A stretch of 64,000 bases of DNA, taken from positions 36,263,307 to 36,327,306 of the forward strand of contig OX243816.1 of assembly GCA_945859605.1 (NCBI GenBank), read 5' to 3'. The notes beneath the pieces were generated by a model, which searched no databases, was not told the DNA's origin, and saw only the letters and a list, made by a program, of their open reading frames with translations. Position numbers and translations under genes: made by a program. The stretch is from Lumbricus rubellus (Eukaryota > Annelida > Clitellata > Crassiclitellata > Lumbricidae). Below, in pieces: positions 32,601 to 45,800 of the stretch (the stretch's first letter is position 1; each line of letters opens with the position of its first letter).

Positions 32601-35600
32601 AAAAACTTCACCAATTCTTTACATAAAAAGTTTTCTTTTAGATATGCATTGTCTGCAACAGTTTATGTTGGTGAAGCGTCAGATGGTCGACCGTGGTTTG
32701 ATTTTCTCTGGAAATCAAGAGCACGTACAGCGAGCGTTTCTTGAATTTGCGTAGTGTAAAAAACACTGTAAATTATCTGTGGTTACAGAAACTTTACACT
32801 TTCAATTGTTGTTTCGTATGTTGTAGGACCTCAGGTCAATCTCTGTACGAGATTTTAGAAATCCAGAAAGCCAGCACACCAGACGATATAAAGAAAGCCT
32901 ACCGAAAAGTTTGTTCCTTCCACTATTGTATGCAATCATTGTTGATTTTTAAGTGAGACTCATGACAAAAGAGACCAATAATAAGCTAAGCTGACAATGA
33001 ATAAGAGGTGCATTGTGGTCCAGTGGTTACATGGTTAATTAAACTGTTAGCTTAGATGGAGTGCTTCAAATCATGACCAGCACAGAAAGATATTGCAAAA
33101 TTCCTGTTCCATTCATCCAGTTATTGATTTTGGCTACATCTCATGACTATGGATTGATCGATCCAGATTGGATTGATGCAGAACGTAAATGTATACCCCC
33201 ACAAACTAACAGTTTTTATAATGGTACTCGGATAAATGTCTCTGAATTGATCTTTAGCTCATGGCTGACAGCCTCTGAAGTTATAAGATGTTATGCTAAA
33301 TGACGGCTAAGTTTTGCTGTTTCAGTCAACTTTTCAGATTAACTATGCCAGTGGCTGAAGGTCGTAAATTATGGTTTTCTTAGAATTTATTGGTATTGAT
33401 TTTTAACAAAATTTCTGACTTATTCTGGTTTTTGAATGTTTTAGCTTGCGTTAAGGTATCATCCGGACAAAAATCCTAATAACCCTGAAGCAACAGAAAA
33501 GGTGACTGTGTGAGCTTGCTTTTGTATCACAATGGTTTAGATCCTATTTTAAGAAAGTTTTTTTGGTTTAAATGAAAGAATAAGGATGCTGGTAGAACTT
33601 TGCTTTTGTGCCAGTACTTTAAGTCTGAAGAAAATTGTTGAAATCTGGTTTCTTGGGTTTTATTATTTTAGTTTACAGGTAGCTACCTATAGCTATGAAG
33701 AGACTAACGTTTGTTGTTATGATATTTGATAATGTTTTCATTATTATTGAACATTTTAAATTATTTAGAATCACATAATCAATTATGTAAGTTATTTGTA
33801 CCTTGCCAGCCTTATAGCCATCTAAAATGTTTTGTGTCGTTGCTCATCTGCTTTTTCGTTTTGTTTTGTAATTATCTGTTATAACAGACACCTGTAGGTG
33901 ACTTTTAGCTGTGGAACTAATAGGTTTTAAACTGACTGATCTTTTCTTCTTTGTCGTTTTCAGTTCCAAGAGATCAATCGAGCGAACACGATCCTGAGCG
34001 ATGAAACGAAGCGAGACATCTACGATCATTACGGTTCGCTCGGTCTCTACATCGGCGACACGTTCGGAGACAACAACGTTCGGACGTACTTCGTCCTCAG
34101 CAGCAAATGGTGCAAGGTAAGACCAGTGCTGACGTTGCGTATCTATGCACAGATCTATGCATAATGATGATAATAATTTTCTTTATTGAACAATCCGGTT
34201 GGCAACCGGTTACAATGGAAAAACGTTTCAGTTCGGTAAATTTAATACATGTATTAAAAGTAAACAGTTGACTACGTGTAATTTTTTATCCTTCAACAAA
34301 TCTGTGTACACTTGGCGTAGAAGCAATATATGCGCAGAAACAGATGTCACATGACCACTATTCATATTCGGTCAGACCGTCTCTATTCGGCCGAATACCG
34401 AATAGCTAGTGGCCCGCTATTCGGCTCCAATACGAATGCGAAACGAATGTTTGGTACAGCTGTAGTTTTCTTATACAAATCAAGACACTTAATATGTTGC
34501 CTTTTGGTGCTTCTAAGCTGTTTCAACAATGCTAGGGCATTGTGCAAAAATAAATGATATTGATCAGTAATGTCTTCTGAAATTGTTTCCGTGGCAAACC
34601 AAGAGAGTGAATGACGTTAAAGCCTGGTTACATTCATAATTACTTTTAATCATTTATTCATCATTCATTTATCCATCCATTTATCCATCAGTTCATTTGT
34701 TGATGTGTTTATCCCAAAAAATGTTTATTTACTCCATTGTTTCCTTTGTCTTTGCGTTGCAGGGTCTGATGGGAGTGTGTTGCATTCTCACTGGTTGTTG
34801 TTGCTGTTGTTGCTTCTGTTGCTTCTGCTGCTTCAATTTCTGCTGTGGCAAATGCAGGCCAGCTCCGAAAGACGACGCCGAGTACATGAACGTCGAAGTG
34901 AGTGGCGTTCAATGTGTTTTTGAACAACGGAAAAATTATTGATTTATTAATAATATTAATTAAATTTTGACAGGTCCTTTGCCTTTTTTCAATTTTACAA
35001 GAACAGATCTATACATTTGGAAGGCTATGGAGAGCATATAGCTATAAAGGGGTACCAGTACTTTCTCTGCTAAATAATGTTAAATTTTTTAACCCTTTAA
35101 CGGCCAGCTTCATATGTTTTTAAAATTAATGCATTTTAGTGCACGCTGGTTGTTTAAGGGATATAAAAGCCTTGAATAATAATCAAATCCCAGTAGTCAT
35201 CATACACCAGTTAGCATCTTATTATATGTTCTTTCTGACTTATTTCTGCTTGCTTGACATTTGTTCTGTTAAATTACTTTGCAAACATTTCTATTCAGTT
35301 GGCAGATTTTTCTGTTTTACTTCTGAAAAACTTCTTTTGAATCGGCAAGTTTCTCTGTTTTACTCTGAAGCAAACTTTTCTGTTTGCATTTTTGTTCTCT
35401 ATGATTCTTTTATTGTGTTGGTCATTGCGTGTGCTAATTTATTCACGTATCAGTCTTTAGTTGAAGTTTCTCTTCACGCTAGATCTGATTTATAAGCACA
35501 GGATGTCTGCTGACACGAAGTGTCTTGCAACTGAGATCAGTAATTCTGATCAAATACACTAGACACTTTATGTGTCTACTCAAAGACACTGTCAGGGTGG

Positions 35601-38600
35601 AGATGATTTAAATCGGTTGATTTAAATCATTGATTTAAATCACGATTTAAATCGGTAATAAAAATCTCGATTTAAATCGAATAGTGAAAATAAATTTCAA
35701 TCAATGCTTTTGTGCCACACAACTTGCAGGTTTGTCTCCTTTCACTTAGCTGCAGCAGTGCAGCTGCCAGTTAGTGCATTCAGCATGCCCAGCAGGCTGA
35801 CTCATCTGGCTGCACAGTAACTTAACCACTTACATAGCGATCTGATTTCACAGTTTAACAGAACATTGACTTCTTCATTGGATTTAACTGATTGTTCATC
35901 AATCGCACTATTAGTATTATACCACTTCCAAGGTGTTAATTTGTATTGTATAACTGCAAAACTAAAGAAGGTAATAATTGTTACTGAATACCAAATGTCA
36001 GTTACAATAATGCATAGTGGCTAGATACCCACATGGAGGCAGTAAATCAAAACTTAGAACTAGTAGAAAGACATAGTATTTAAATTTTAAAAATCGGATA
36101 TTTTATTTTAATTTTAAAAATCATGATTTTTATCCACCATGTATTGTATAGCTGTAGAATTAAAGGTAATAACTGTTACCTAATGAAGCATGTGACTTGA
36201 TATCGAAAAAAGGCACTACATACAAAATACGAACTATAAGAAAGAAATCCGATATAAATCCAAAAAATCCGATTTAAATCAAAAAAATCCGATTTTTTGA
36301 TTTTTATTTAAAAAATCACGATTTTTATCCACCCTGGACACTGTACATACTGTCTGGCTGTAAGCCACTTGACCTATCGACGCTAAACCAGTAATATTAC
36401 CTGACACTTTGTGTCATTGGTTTTTCTAGTCACACAACGCTGAGTTGTGAACTTACAGAGGTTTTCAGCCCTCTGAGCTTGGCAGGCTGAGTTATTTCAC
36501 ATTATGTATTATGAGAATTTATATCTGTAGCACCCATTCAAGGGGGGGGGGGCGAGTTTTAATTAATGACTTTGGGATGGTTATACTTTCATTATAAGTA
36601 TGGAAGAAAGTGTGATGAAAATAATATTTAACGAACCCGTAGTCTCTTCAGACTTTATTGGATTTACGACATGTACTTAATAACCACTTGATACTTTTAA
36701 GAAAATGTCCTAAAGTAGGTTATAAGAAACTGCATTCTTATGCATAAATTCTTGCGTTGTGGCTTGATTTTTTAGTCTACGTGGCTTCTAATAACTTTTT
36801 AAAAAATGTTATGCTGTATCCAAAGTGCATCAGATTGTATTGCACTGCACATCCTGTTGCACTGTATTACGTGTGCATTACGCTGTGACGTCACATTGCA
36901 TTTTGGTGCTACATCACATTATATGAGATTGCATTATCGTATCATAAAGAGCTACTTTGACAATTCATAACTTCCACGAATCACAATGCAATTCTCACAA
37001 CAAGGTTACTATGGCAATTCATAGCTTCTATGAAATCACAAAGCAATTCATTATATTACATTGTATTACACTGTATTGCATATTTGCATTGCACAATATG
37101 GTATGTTATATTATGCTATATTGCATTGTTATTACACTATAATTACATTGTTAAATAGCACTATATTGCATTGTATTGCACTATATTGCATTGTATTGCA
37201 CTATATTGCATTGTATTATAGTGCATTAGATGATAATGTGATTGTGCGGTGTTATGACCTTTGGTGTCAGATACAAATTTGGTAATGTAATTGAGATTAG
37301 AACGTATGTGCGATCCCTGAAGAGTGTCAATTTAATTTTTTATGTGAATTTGTCGTCTCTTTGTTTGTCATAAGTTACATCAGTAACTAAAGATTATTAT
37401 CGGGAAATTTGTTCCAGATGGATGAATATAATGATGAGACTAATCCATTAACGACAAACGAGGTTCTTACACTTAGTTACACTTTGTGCTTTTGCACTTT
37501 TTATGCACCTAATTACCAGACAACTGTAAATGCACTCTTTTGTCTTTACCGGGTTTCGTATTTTGCTTTGCTTAATTTCTTGAGCACAATCTCCACATTG
37601 TGCTTACAATGTTGCGCAGTGGTCAAAGATTTTACGGTAGAAAATGCTTTTGAGTGTACATAGTGTCTTTAGGTGCTCACGAGCAAAGTGCAACTCAGCC
37701 TGTGTAACAAAACACGGAATAAATTTATGTATTCGCATATAATCTGATTGGTTGATAGACATGCTTGTTATGCAAAGTGTGTAGGTTCTAGCCTTGTCTG
37801 CCAGCTAAGTCTTTGGGGGTGGTCTGAGCTGATCCTTTATGAGTAAGGTTTTTTATCATTGACCTTGTCATGATTCATGATAGGTAGCGGTACTAGGTAT
37901 ATACTTTGAATTTGCAAATTATACGCATTGAAGATTTACTTCACGTAGGCAGTAATTTCAGCTTTTGCCAATGATTAATCACAAATTGTTAGAATTTAAC
38001 ATTTTCTTTGGAACACAAAAGAATCTTCCTCATTATTTGGGTGTTGGATAATTGTGTTGATAATAAAAAAGCACACAAAACCGTTTACATAAAATATTGC
38101 TGTGCACAGCATATGGTCAAGAAAATGATGTTAGAAGCATCGAGAAGTGCATTTACAAACTAGCTATTGCTTTCTAACTCTAATCTGCTTTACTATTTGT
38201 GGTTGAATAACTAGTTAAGAGACAGTTTTAAGTTAAAATATTGGTTTTTGCATGACTAATGGAAGTTGTTGACATAAGACTTTGTAATATTAATAACTAA
38301 ATATTTCTCATGGAAAGTCTTGCATTTTTTATTTTCTGGCTTGTCATTTCTTCAAAGTTTTCTACTTATCTGTTTGTACTTGTCATATACGGTAGTTGGG
38401 ATTTAGCTGCTTCAGCTGGGTTCATTTTCTGATTCTGTGCTTGATTATTTTAGAAGCTCATTCATTATTCATTCATTAGATGCATTTATATAGCGCCTCT
38501 TCGAGGGTCTACTCAGAGGTGCTCCAACCTCAACGTGATTAAATAAAACTGTCTTAACACATTGACCGCCTACACACCATGTTAAATGACTGGCTGTATT

Positions 38601-41600
38601 ACGAGTTAACTCGTAGTAGGCGGTCAATGTGTTAAGATGAGAGAGTAAAGCCTGAGTTCTAAGGATTTTTACAAAGAGATTCCGATGCTTTCTTGTTTCT
38701 GGGTTTAAGTTTGACAATGCTTTGGAATTTTTGGTTTGGAAGGGATGATGCTTTTGGCATTTCTGGCTTGGATGTGGCTAATGGTAATGCTTTAAAGGCA
38801 TTTCTGGTTTGGATGTGGATAATGCTTTTGGCAATTCTGATTTGGATGTGGGTAATGCTTTGTCGCCTTGCTGCTTCATCTGGGTTCAAATCCAGATTCA
38901 CCACTGGAGATTACTGGCTAACAGTTCATGGTTATTAGCTTAATTTCTTTCCTGACTTTGCTTTAGTTTTGTCATGCTTTTGCTTCCATTACACTGACTA
39001 TCAATGGAATAATAATATGAATTCTAATACACTTCAAATACTTATTAATTTCCTTCTAAGGAAATGTGTTGTTATAACATGAATTCTTGTATGCACTGGC
39101 TATGCAGTCAGGGATATCGATCCCAAATGTAATTGATCGTTACAAAATTACTGCTTTAGTGCAATTTTATTATCTTAGCACCTGGCTGTTGCTATGACTC
39201 CTAATGGTAGCATTGGAGTAAGACCTGTTATAGTGGGTCATGCTAGTGCAATTTCGATTCAAGTTCAACACCATCTGATTACAATATGAATTATTTTCTT
39301 ATTTTAATATTTTCTACTGTTGTATACTTTTATCTGTTTTCTTGCTTGCTTAATATCATTGGTGATAGCCTAGCATTAGGCCAGATAGATAATACAATTA
39401 TTTTTCACACTCTTATACAATATTAAAATATTAGAATTTAAGTTAGATATTTTGTGGGTCAAACTAGAAAGCCTTGAAGAACTGTTTTGTAATTTAGAAG
39501 TTAGATTTTCCAACATGTTGCGTCCAGATATGTTGATTATTAATTAATTAGTCATTATGTGGGGTGACACATGACTTGGGGTAGCAATACCGAACACCTT
39601 TGTGGTGATTGTGTCGTAAATGGTTCTGCTATATAGTCTAACTGTTAGCATGCATTACTATTATCAACCAAGAGATTGGTATATATCAAACCTCTGCTAT
39701 AGGGCAGAAATTTGTCTTGAGATTTCTCATTCCACTTGCACCCCAGCCAATTTAATTTTAAAGAGGACTCTTACTTTAAAATGTCAATGGAAGGATCAGC
39801 TGGCAACGGAGGAGACTTGCCCCAGCCATCTTCTGCCAAGACTTGGAAATTTAAGTTGCTAACACTTCATACCCATAGCTGCCTCTCAGGCTAGCTCAAG
39901 TGACATCTCTTCTATTTATAAAGACCTTGTCAAAAGTGCCATTAAGCACTATTTAATCATTTTATGTTGTGGTTGCCTCTGTCTTGGCCAGTTGTTTAGA
40001 TTCTTTTAAGTCTTTTATGACCATGGCTATTTGCTTTCCGTTATGACTGTTTTATTAGCCTGTCAGTTTTTAGTGAAGCGTAAACTTCATCATTAACATC
40101 GGAACTGTAGTTGAGATTTAGCGCCATATCGCCCCACTGTTGCTTGTTAGAGCAACACGCATCATTGAACAATATCATTGGGAAAACCCATAAATCCCCA
40201 AGTATTTTTACAGGGATTTTCTTTGAAGTTTTTATCCCTGCATGATTGAGAGGTTTAAGCATTTTTCCTCTATGTATAACTATATATATGGTTTCATGCG
40301 AGTGGTTAAGTTAAGTTTGGAAACTAATATGTTCAAATATCTGTTTTCTTGGTTTTGATTTGAAATTGCTAATACTGACTAAATTCTCAGCCTTTGTTGC
40401 TTATGAATTTGCTTTGCCAATAACCAGAGCCTGCCTTTATTTTCTTTATACAATATGCTTTTAGGATAGAAGTCGTTTATATATCATTGATTGCTAATTT
40501 AATCAACCTTGACATTCATTTAATTAATTATTAATTAATTTATTTATTATTTATTTATTAATTTATTTAGTGATTTATGCAGTTTGACTTGAATATACTT
40601 GGTGAATCCTTAGAAGCTCAGTGATGTTATTTACCATCAACATCATGCCTCACAAAACTATCATTTTCAGACAAAACAATGTTATGGCCAGTGATTCCGT
40701 TAGTGTGCGTCCGGGACGCACAAATTTTGACGCCGGACGCACAAAAATAAAGGTCGTGCGTCCATGGACGCACCGCAGTTATGGGTGGACGCACAAATAA
40801 ATTAACGATGCGTCCATGGGACACCAATAAAAAATACCGTGGGGTCCGTATAGCCTATTATATGTGTCACTAAGACTTTCTTGCTTACTTACTCTCTCAG
40901 TTTATGCAATGTGACAAGCTGGTGAGCGGTGACTAATTTATGCAATAACCTATTTATGAATATTTTTTCTTTGTTATAGTGAGTGACGTACATATAGCCT
41001 ATACATGCATGCATACCTCTGCCTAATTAACATGTCATCAATAATATGCTAGAGCGTCCTATGAGCGTTCCTGGCTTAAAAAGTAATGACAGTCGTCGGA
41101 TATAATTATATTAAAATCAAGAAAATTAAAAGAAAAAGAAAAATTTTGAAAAGTAAGAATTATTGTCGGGAAGATTGGTAGGCCTACTGGTCATATAGGC
41201 TAGTCTCCAAAACTGTCTGAAATGATGTCCTTGTTAGCGGCAAGGGCGGATCCAGAGAGGCCAATCCGGCCATGACTCCCCATTTAAAGATTGCATGGGA
41301 CGTGGCCATAGGCGGAGTTTGGTTTCCGTTCTTGGAGGGGCTATCTTAGGGGGACTAAACCCGAAAAAAGATATAATTTTCATGGTAAAAAAGCTGAATC
41401 TGGGCCTTCCTGGGGGGGGGGCTTAGCTCCCCTAGCCCCTGATAAACTCCGCCCATGAACGTGGCACCCCTCATTTGGTTTGAAGAATATTTAAATGAAT
41501 GCGACTATAGAGAGGATAACAGATTAGGCTACGACCAGATGACTAAAAAAGGTCATCAAACTTTTTGGCAGCGAAAATGATATTTTTTGACAAATTTCGG

Positions 41601-42432
41601 CCGGATGACTAAAAAAGGTCATAAGATTTTTTGTCAGGGAAATGGTAAAACTTTTCCGGCAAATATCACCGAAAATTTTGCCCCTTCACAAATTTCTGTA
41701 TCCGCCTCTGTATACCGGTACGTAATAATAAGGGTTGGGCCCTTTGTCGCCTATAATTCACCTACAGGGCCCAATATTAAAAAATCGGAATTTTTGGCAT
41801 TTATCCTACTGTGACCCGATGGGACTCCAAAAATGGATGGGTCTGGAGTCCATGACTCTCATTAATTTGGCGTGGACTCCAATTTTCTTGATGCGGTGCG
41901 TCCATGACTCCAAGAATTCAGACCTTAACGGGATCACTGGTTATGGCTGAGTTTTATATGCTTCTTCTGCCCATGATGTTAAATTAAAAATGATGCTCAG
42001 CCCAGTCATCCTTATCATCACCGTAATTCACATCAACTCTACAGTTATTTGTTCATATTGACTTGTCACTGAGCACTATAGTATGAACCTAGTGGAGGTG
42101 TTACAAATGTGGCTGTCAGCAGAAAGTGTTTCTTGACTTGCCTCAGTCAGGAAGATAGTTTTGTGCAGAGAGAAGCTTGTTTCAGAGGGGTGGTCCAGTT
42201 TATGCAAAATTGTTATCATGGAATCGTAAGGCTATATATTTAATTCCTGTACAGTGATTGACCGCTTTTCGTGTTTTTTTCACAGGAATGTTCTCGTGAG
42301 GATTACGGTGGCAGTGGCGAGCCCCAGGATGCGAGTCGTGTCATCATCGCTCAGCCAATGACGAGCAACGATTCCACTCCTATTGTACTCCAGTCAGAAG
42401 TTCCGGGTGGCAAGAACGTAGGAGATGTTTAG
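29649..42432 (+). CDS. DNAJC5: Cysteine string protein, DnaJ/HSP40 subfamily C5, complete (six exons, 200 aa)
   Basis: Palmitoylated vesicle co-chaperone that recruits Hsc70 and protects SNAREs at synapses (family knowledge). Exons: 29649-29677, 32827-32908, 33445-33501, 33964-34116, 34763-34897, 42286-42432; 603 nt, all phases agree. The first exon was found by fit: it ends TC/gtaagt and gives [10 protein letters not shown] joined to [10 protein letters not shown], as in other CSPs. The J domain spans about residues 13-82 with HPD at 43-45. A linker follows ([12 protein letters not shown]). Residues 113-138 are the string with 15 cysteines. I115-L116 align with the human L115/L116 pair. Ser10, the conserved phosphorylation site, has its codon split by intron 1. 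The tail is variable. Human CSP-alpha is 198 aa. The 3.1-kb first and 7.4-kb last introns are full of transposons. Confidence 0.95.
31199..31651 (+). pseudogene. C-terminal RT fragment of a non-LTR retrotransposon
   Basis: An open frame of 150 codons in DNAJC5 intron 1. From about residue 18 it matches the conserved end of endonuclease-RT LINE proteins: [43 protein letters not shown] and [16 protein letters not shown]. The catalytic RT core and endonuclease are absent, so it is a 5'-truncated insertion. It is well preserved and therefore fairly young. The open frame on the opposite strand is a shadow. A second, antisense fragment of the same family lies at 49885-49998. Confidence 0.88.
32090..32535 (+). 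mobile_element. Non-LTR (CR1/L2-type) retrotransposon 3' end
   Basis: It encodes [20 protein letters not shown] and [10 protein letters not shown], close to the conserved LHWLP...IxxxLALL...APxYL block of CR1/L2 RTs. A frame-broken stretch, gagcacttctgagtagtccc and a (TGAA)n tail follow. It lies in DNAJC5 intron 1 and several stops make it inactive. Confidence 0.82.
34898..35584 (+). other. Start of DNAJC5 last intron
   Basis: AT-rich intron with no recognised exon. A single ttaaccctttaacggcc block near 35089 resembles one end of the TTAA-flanked MITEs, but no partner end was seen. Confidence 0.5.
35585..36344. mobile_element. hAT-like non-autonomous element, 744 bp (cagggtgga family)
   Basis: The element 35593-36336 begins cagggtgga and ends tccaccctg. 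It is flanked by an exact 8-bp duplication, gacactgt (35585-35592 and 36337-36344). Subterminal regions are rich in gatttaaatc and atcacgattttt repeats. No transposase frame remains. It lies in the last DNAJC5 intron. Confidence 0.93.
37050..37230 (+). repeat. Degenerate TTGCATTGTA tandem repeat
   Basis: Runs of attgcattgtattgcactat, with a roughly 20-bp period toward 37160-37225. Intronic simple-sequence repeat. Confidence 0.7.
38460..38530 (-). mobile_element. Non-LTR retrotransposon tail, antisense
   Basis: On the minus strand it reads gagcacctctgagtagaccc and gcgctatataaatgc followed by a TGAATGAA tail. It matches the tail family at 23805-23888. Confidence 0.65.
38554..38635. mobile_element. 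TTAA-flanked MITE (piggyBac-like), 82 bp
   Basis: It starts ttaacacattgaccgcctac and ends gtaggcggtcaatgtgttaa. This gives a perfect 20-bp inverted repeat including the TTAA edges. Confidence 0.8.
41241..41710. mobile_element. hAT-like element of the caggggcggatcc family, nested
   Basis: It begins caagggcggatccagag and ends ctgtatccgcctctg (inverted). The flanks gttagcgg and tataccgg match at 5 of 8 positions, so the duplication is only weakly supported. It is related to 24972-25318, sharing aatccggccatg and aaggtcatcag blocks, and contains the insertion at 41307-41457. Confidence 0.6.
41299..41465. mobile_element. hAT-like MITE, 151 bp, innermost of a three-level nest
   Basis: The element 41307-41457 begins cataggcggagttt and ends aaactccgcccatg. 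It is flanked by gacgtggc and aacgtggc (7 of 8 match). Its ends resemble the cataggcg family at 22869 and 47329. Confidence 0.8.
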
Positions 42433-42528
42433 CTACGGTACTTGCCACAAAGTACTGTTCCGAGTAGCGTTTAATAATTTTTGTACAGTTCTGCAAGTCT
42501 CGGTAACTTTGTAAATTTCTGTGTGTAC

Positions 42529-42828
42529 GTATAATGCAGTGGTTCCCAACCTTTTTTTTACTTTAGGACCACTTTTTCTATGTTGGAGGACACGAGGGCC
42601 ACTTTTTCTTAATTGAAGGACATCAGGGGCCACAAGGCTAAAATTTAATTAACTATAGACATCAAAATAAAATAATTTGTAATGGAAAATAATTATGTGT
42701 TCTATCCTGTCCAAATTATCAATTTTTCATATATTTCGGTTAGCTTTTTGAGAGATGAGGGCCATTTTTTAGTCCTGGCGGGCCACTTTTGGCCCGCGGG
42801 CCACGGGTTGGGAACCACTGGTATAATG
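42529..42828. mobile_element. hAT-like MITE, 284 bp (cagtggttcccaacc family)
   Basis: The element 42537-42820 has perfect 15-bp inverted ends (cagtggttcccaacc and its complement). It is flanked by an exact 8-bp duplication, gtataatg. It lies about 100 bp past the DNAJC5 stop, probably in its 3' UTR or just beyond, and contains an aataaa at about 42666. A second copy is at 61990-62352. Confidence 0.94.
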
Positions 42829-45800
42829 TATCTGATGAAGGCAGAGGACATGCGAACCAATTTCCTTGGTCGTAGTATTGATCGATGGACGAGATTGAGG
42901 CCGCGTTTTGATCTTCTGTCTGCTTTATAATTTGGTTGTCTTTTGTGGGTCAGAAAAGATGGATGATTGTCAGGTTCTGTAATAGCAGTGAGACCGTGGA
43001 AGACGTGAATATCTTCGCATGCTTAGCAGGGGTCAAGGTATGGCGTGCACATTTATGCTGCTGTCGTGACATTAAGGTTCTTTGTCATTATCTTTGTGGA
43101 TTGGAAGGTTCTGGGGTGTACGATGAATTTTATGAAGTGCTGTGATTGTAACTCCAGTTATAGTCAGACCTCCTACTGGTGTGCACAGCATTTTAGGTTG
43201 GATCTAACAGAGCAGTAACCAGCACATTAGTTTGGGTAGTCAGCTATTTGTGTTGATGTTAATTGGTTAAAGGTGCTTTAATTGGATTGAGTTTAAAGTT
43301 TACATTTCAGATTGTTTGCCAGTCGGTTTTTGCATGTAGAGAAACACGTGTAATTAAATTGTAGGTTTGCAAGGATATGTAACGGAAAGACTGTTAACTT
43401 ACACAAGAGAGCCAAAGGGACAGTCATGAGATATCACCAGAACATCTCATGCCACCATTTGACCCACTGAAAAAGTCAGAATGATTACCTCTTCTGTGTA
43501 AGAAAACCGCACAACATGCTGGTGAACATTTGCAGAACATGAACATGGAAACAACTTTTGACAAGCTGCCAGTTCATGCAGCATTGGTCCTTTATTTTGT
43601 TCCATCTCTCTGCAACTCACTCCCAAATACTATTCATTAAACTTTACCACTTTCTATCTTTAACTACCTATCACAGTGATCCATTGGTATGCAAATTGAA
43701 TTTTTTAGTTTGATGTGTCAAGTGTAATTTTTCTATTATTACTGTTGTCTTTGATTCAATGTAATGTAAACATTTGCTCTGCAATATAAGCATTTGCTGT
43801 ATCAACCTTTCAGTATGATAGCCAGACATGATCATCCGTGTTGCTTGAGCTGTCTTTTCTCAAATTCTTAACAATTTCGTGCCAGCTTTCAATTATGACT
43901 GCTCACTGCTTACATATCTGTTCCAGTCATGTACATCCCTTTCCTTGGTATAAACCTCACTCAGTCTTACTAGATATAGATTTTGCATGTTTGAGTGTCA
44001 ATGAAAAACTAAGCCTCATCATTGAAGTTGGTAAGAAAGTTATTTTTCTTACAGAGAAATTAGTGTTTGAAGCATGTGTAGCTTGTACCATGTTCTGAAG
44101 AGATTTGATGCCGTTGTTTGCTAGTCTTTTCTGCTTTACAACTCATACGTATGCAGACGTGGTTTTTATGTGGCCCAAGAATATTGACTGCAGGTGGTTC
44201 AGTGACTTGAGTCCTTTTACTAATTAGGTTCTCAGAGAGCTTGTAGTACCAGTATATTGAAAGCCATTTTGTACTTTTTATGTTTGATTTGCAGACGTGA
44301 ATTGATGCAAGTTTTGGTATCGGTGAAAATGTCATTTTGTAAAATGAGGTCTTTATCACCTAAATGGGAATAATGAAAATTGCAAATCTTTTTTTATATA
44401 AGATGACGCCTGTGTCTATGAATAGAATTATGACTATCGATTGATTGATTGACTGCTATCACAAGTTATCAGGAAAGGTAATGCATTTTCATTTTTTTTA
44501 ACTGAATGGTGTAGTGAGGTAGTAAGTTTAAGTTTCTCATTCTGTTGTTTGTACAGCAGCCGGAGTTGCAAAATAGTCACGGAAAGCAAAGTGGATATTT
44601 CTATGATTTTAAAAGCTGGGTTACTTACTTCTGTGTGCACAAGCATTTGGTGTAGCACTGGTGCTTAACGGTAGATATGGACTCTGCTCCTCAAAAGGTT
44701 GTCTTTACTGTTCTGTGGGGCATGGATGTGTGTGTGGTTCAAGTGTGTGATTAGTTTCTCTTATAGTAATCGTGATTCTGTCCTTGGCTTTGTATGATTG
44801 TGCTTGTACCAAGTTATTGAAGAATGATATTTCATTTGTGCTGCACAATATTTATTTTAGTAGCCCTTTCTACAGCCAATGTACTGTGTAAATGTGCATT
44901 TCTGTTGTGATAAGCAGCTTATGCCAGACAGTAGCTGTATCATATCGAACAACTGGGCATTTGCTCGAACTAGTACAGTTCTTCTAGAGAAAAGATTGAG
45001 AAAATGTGTATTGTTTTCGCAGCATAATTCTTAGCCAGGTTTATCTCATGTTGCTGTACAGTTGAATTCGAATATGCAGATTGACATTAGATAGTTGCAT
45101 TATCGATTGTACTTCAATAATTAATTTACATAATGATTATGATTGTACTCCAATAATTTCAATAATGAGATGGTTCAGTCACACAAAACCATGCATAGTA
45201 TACTTTTTAAAAACCTTTTAACCGTCTTTCAATTTGAGGTGTGGTGACTAACTGCCATTGCATTACCTCACTTCTGAGTACTAATGGTGTATAACAAGTA
45301 CATGTAACTAAACAAGAAAAAGCAAACCTGAAAAACCAATGTTGCCAGTGAAACAGTGATTTGAAAGAAGTTTCGCTATGGTTTTATTTATTTAGATTTT
45401 ATTCAGTTTAAGCTTTTGTTGTCGATCTAATCTATACCACTTTATTTTCCAAGTTTTGCCTTTGTTATATGCACAGGATAATATTATCGTGAGTTGCTAT
45501 TTAAACCGACCCTTGAATTATGTGCATCTTAGCCTAGGTGCAGTGAGCACATTTGCTTTTAGAAGTTGAGGAATATTAATTTTAAGGGGTGTAGTCTGAA
45601 CCAGTGGAGTAAAAGATTATGTGCTGGAAATGCACTGAAGACTGCATTTCTTACTCTAACACACTTGTCTGGTTTATTAACTGTAGGCTACGTGGTTAGT
45701 TTTCAACTTGCACAGTAATCTTACGTGCAATACCTGTTTTACAGATGTGCCGAGTTTTCAAAATGTATATAGAGTGTGTTTGTTAGATTAAACTACTGTA

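Larger units (their letters stand above)
40681..41947. mobile_element. hAT-like element, 1,251 bp, with nested insertions
   Basis: The element 40689-41939 begins cagtgattccgttag and ends ttaacgggatcactg (inverted, one mismatch). It is flanked by an exact 8-bp duplication, gttatggc (40681-40688 and 41940-41947). Its subterminal regions repeat gcgtcc...gacgcac and gtgcgtccatg motifs, likely transposase-binding sites (inference). The elements at 41241-41710 and 41307-41457 lie inside it. It sits in the last DNAJC5 intron. Confidence 0.92.

Noticed and set aside
34340..34450. Inverted attcggccgaatacc sequence as a transposon end
   Set aside because: A local palindrome is present, but I found no second end or target duplication.
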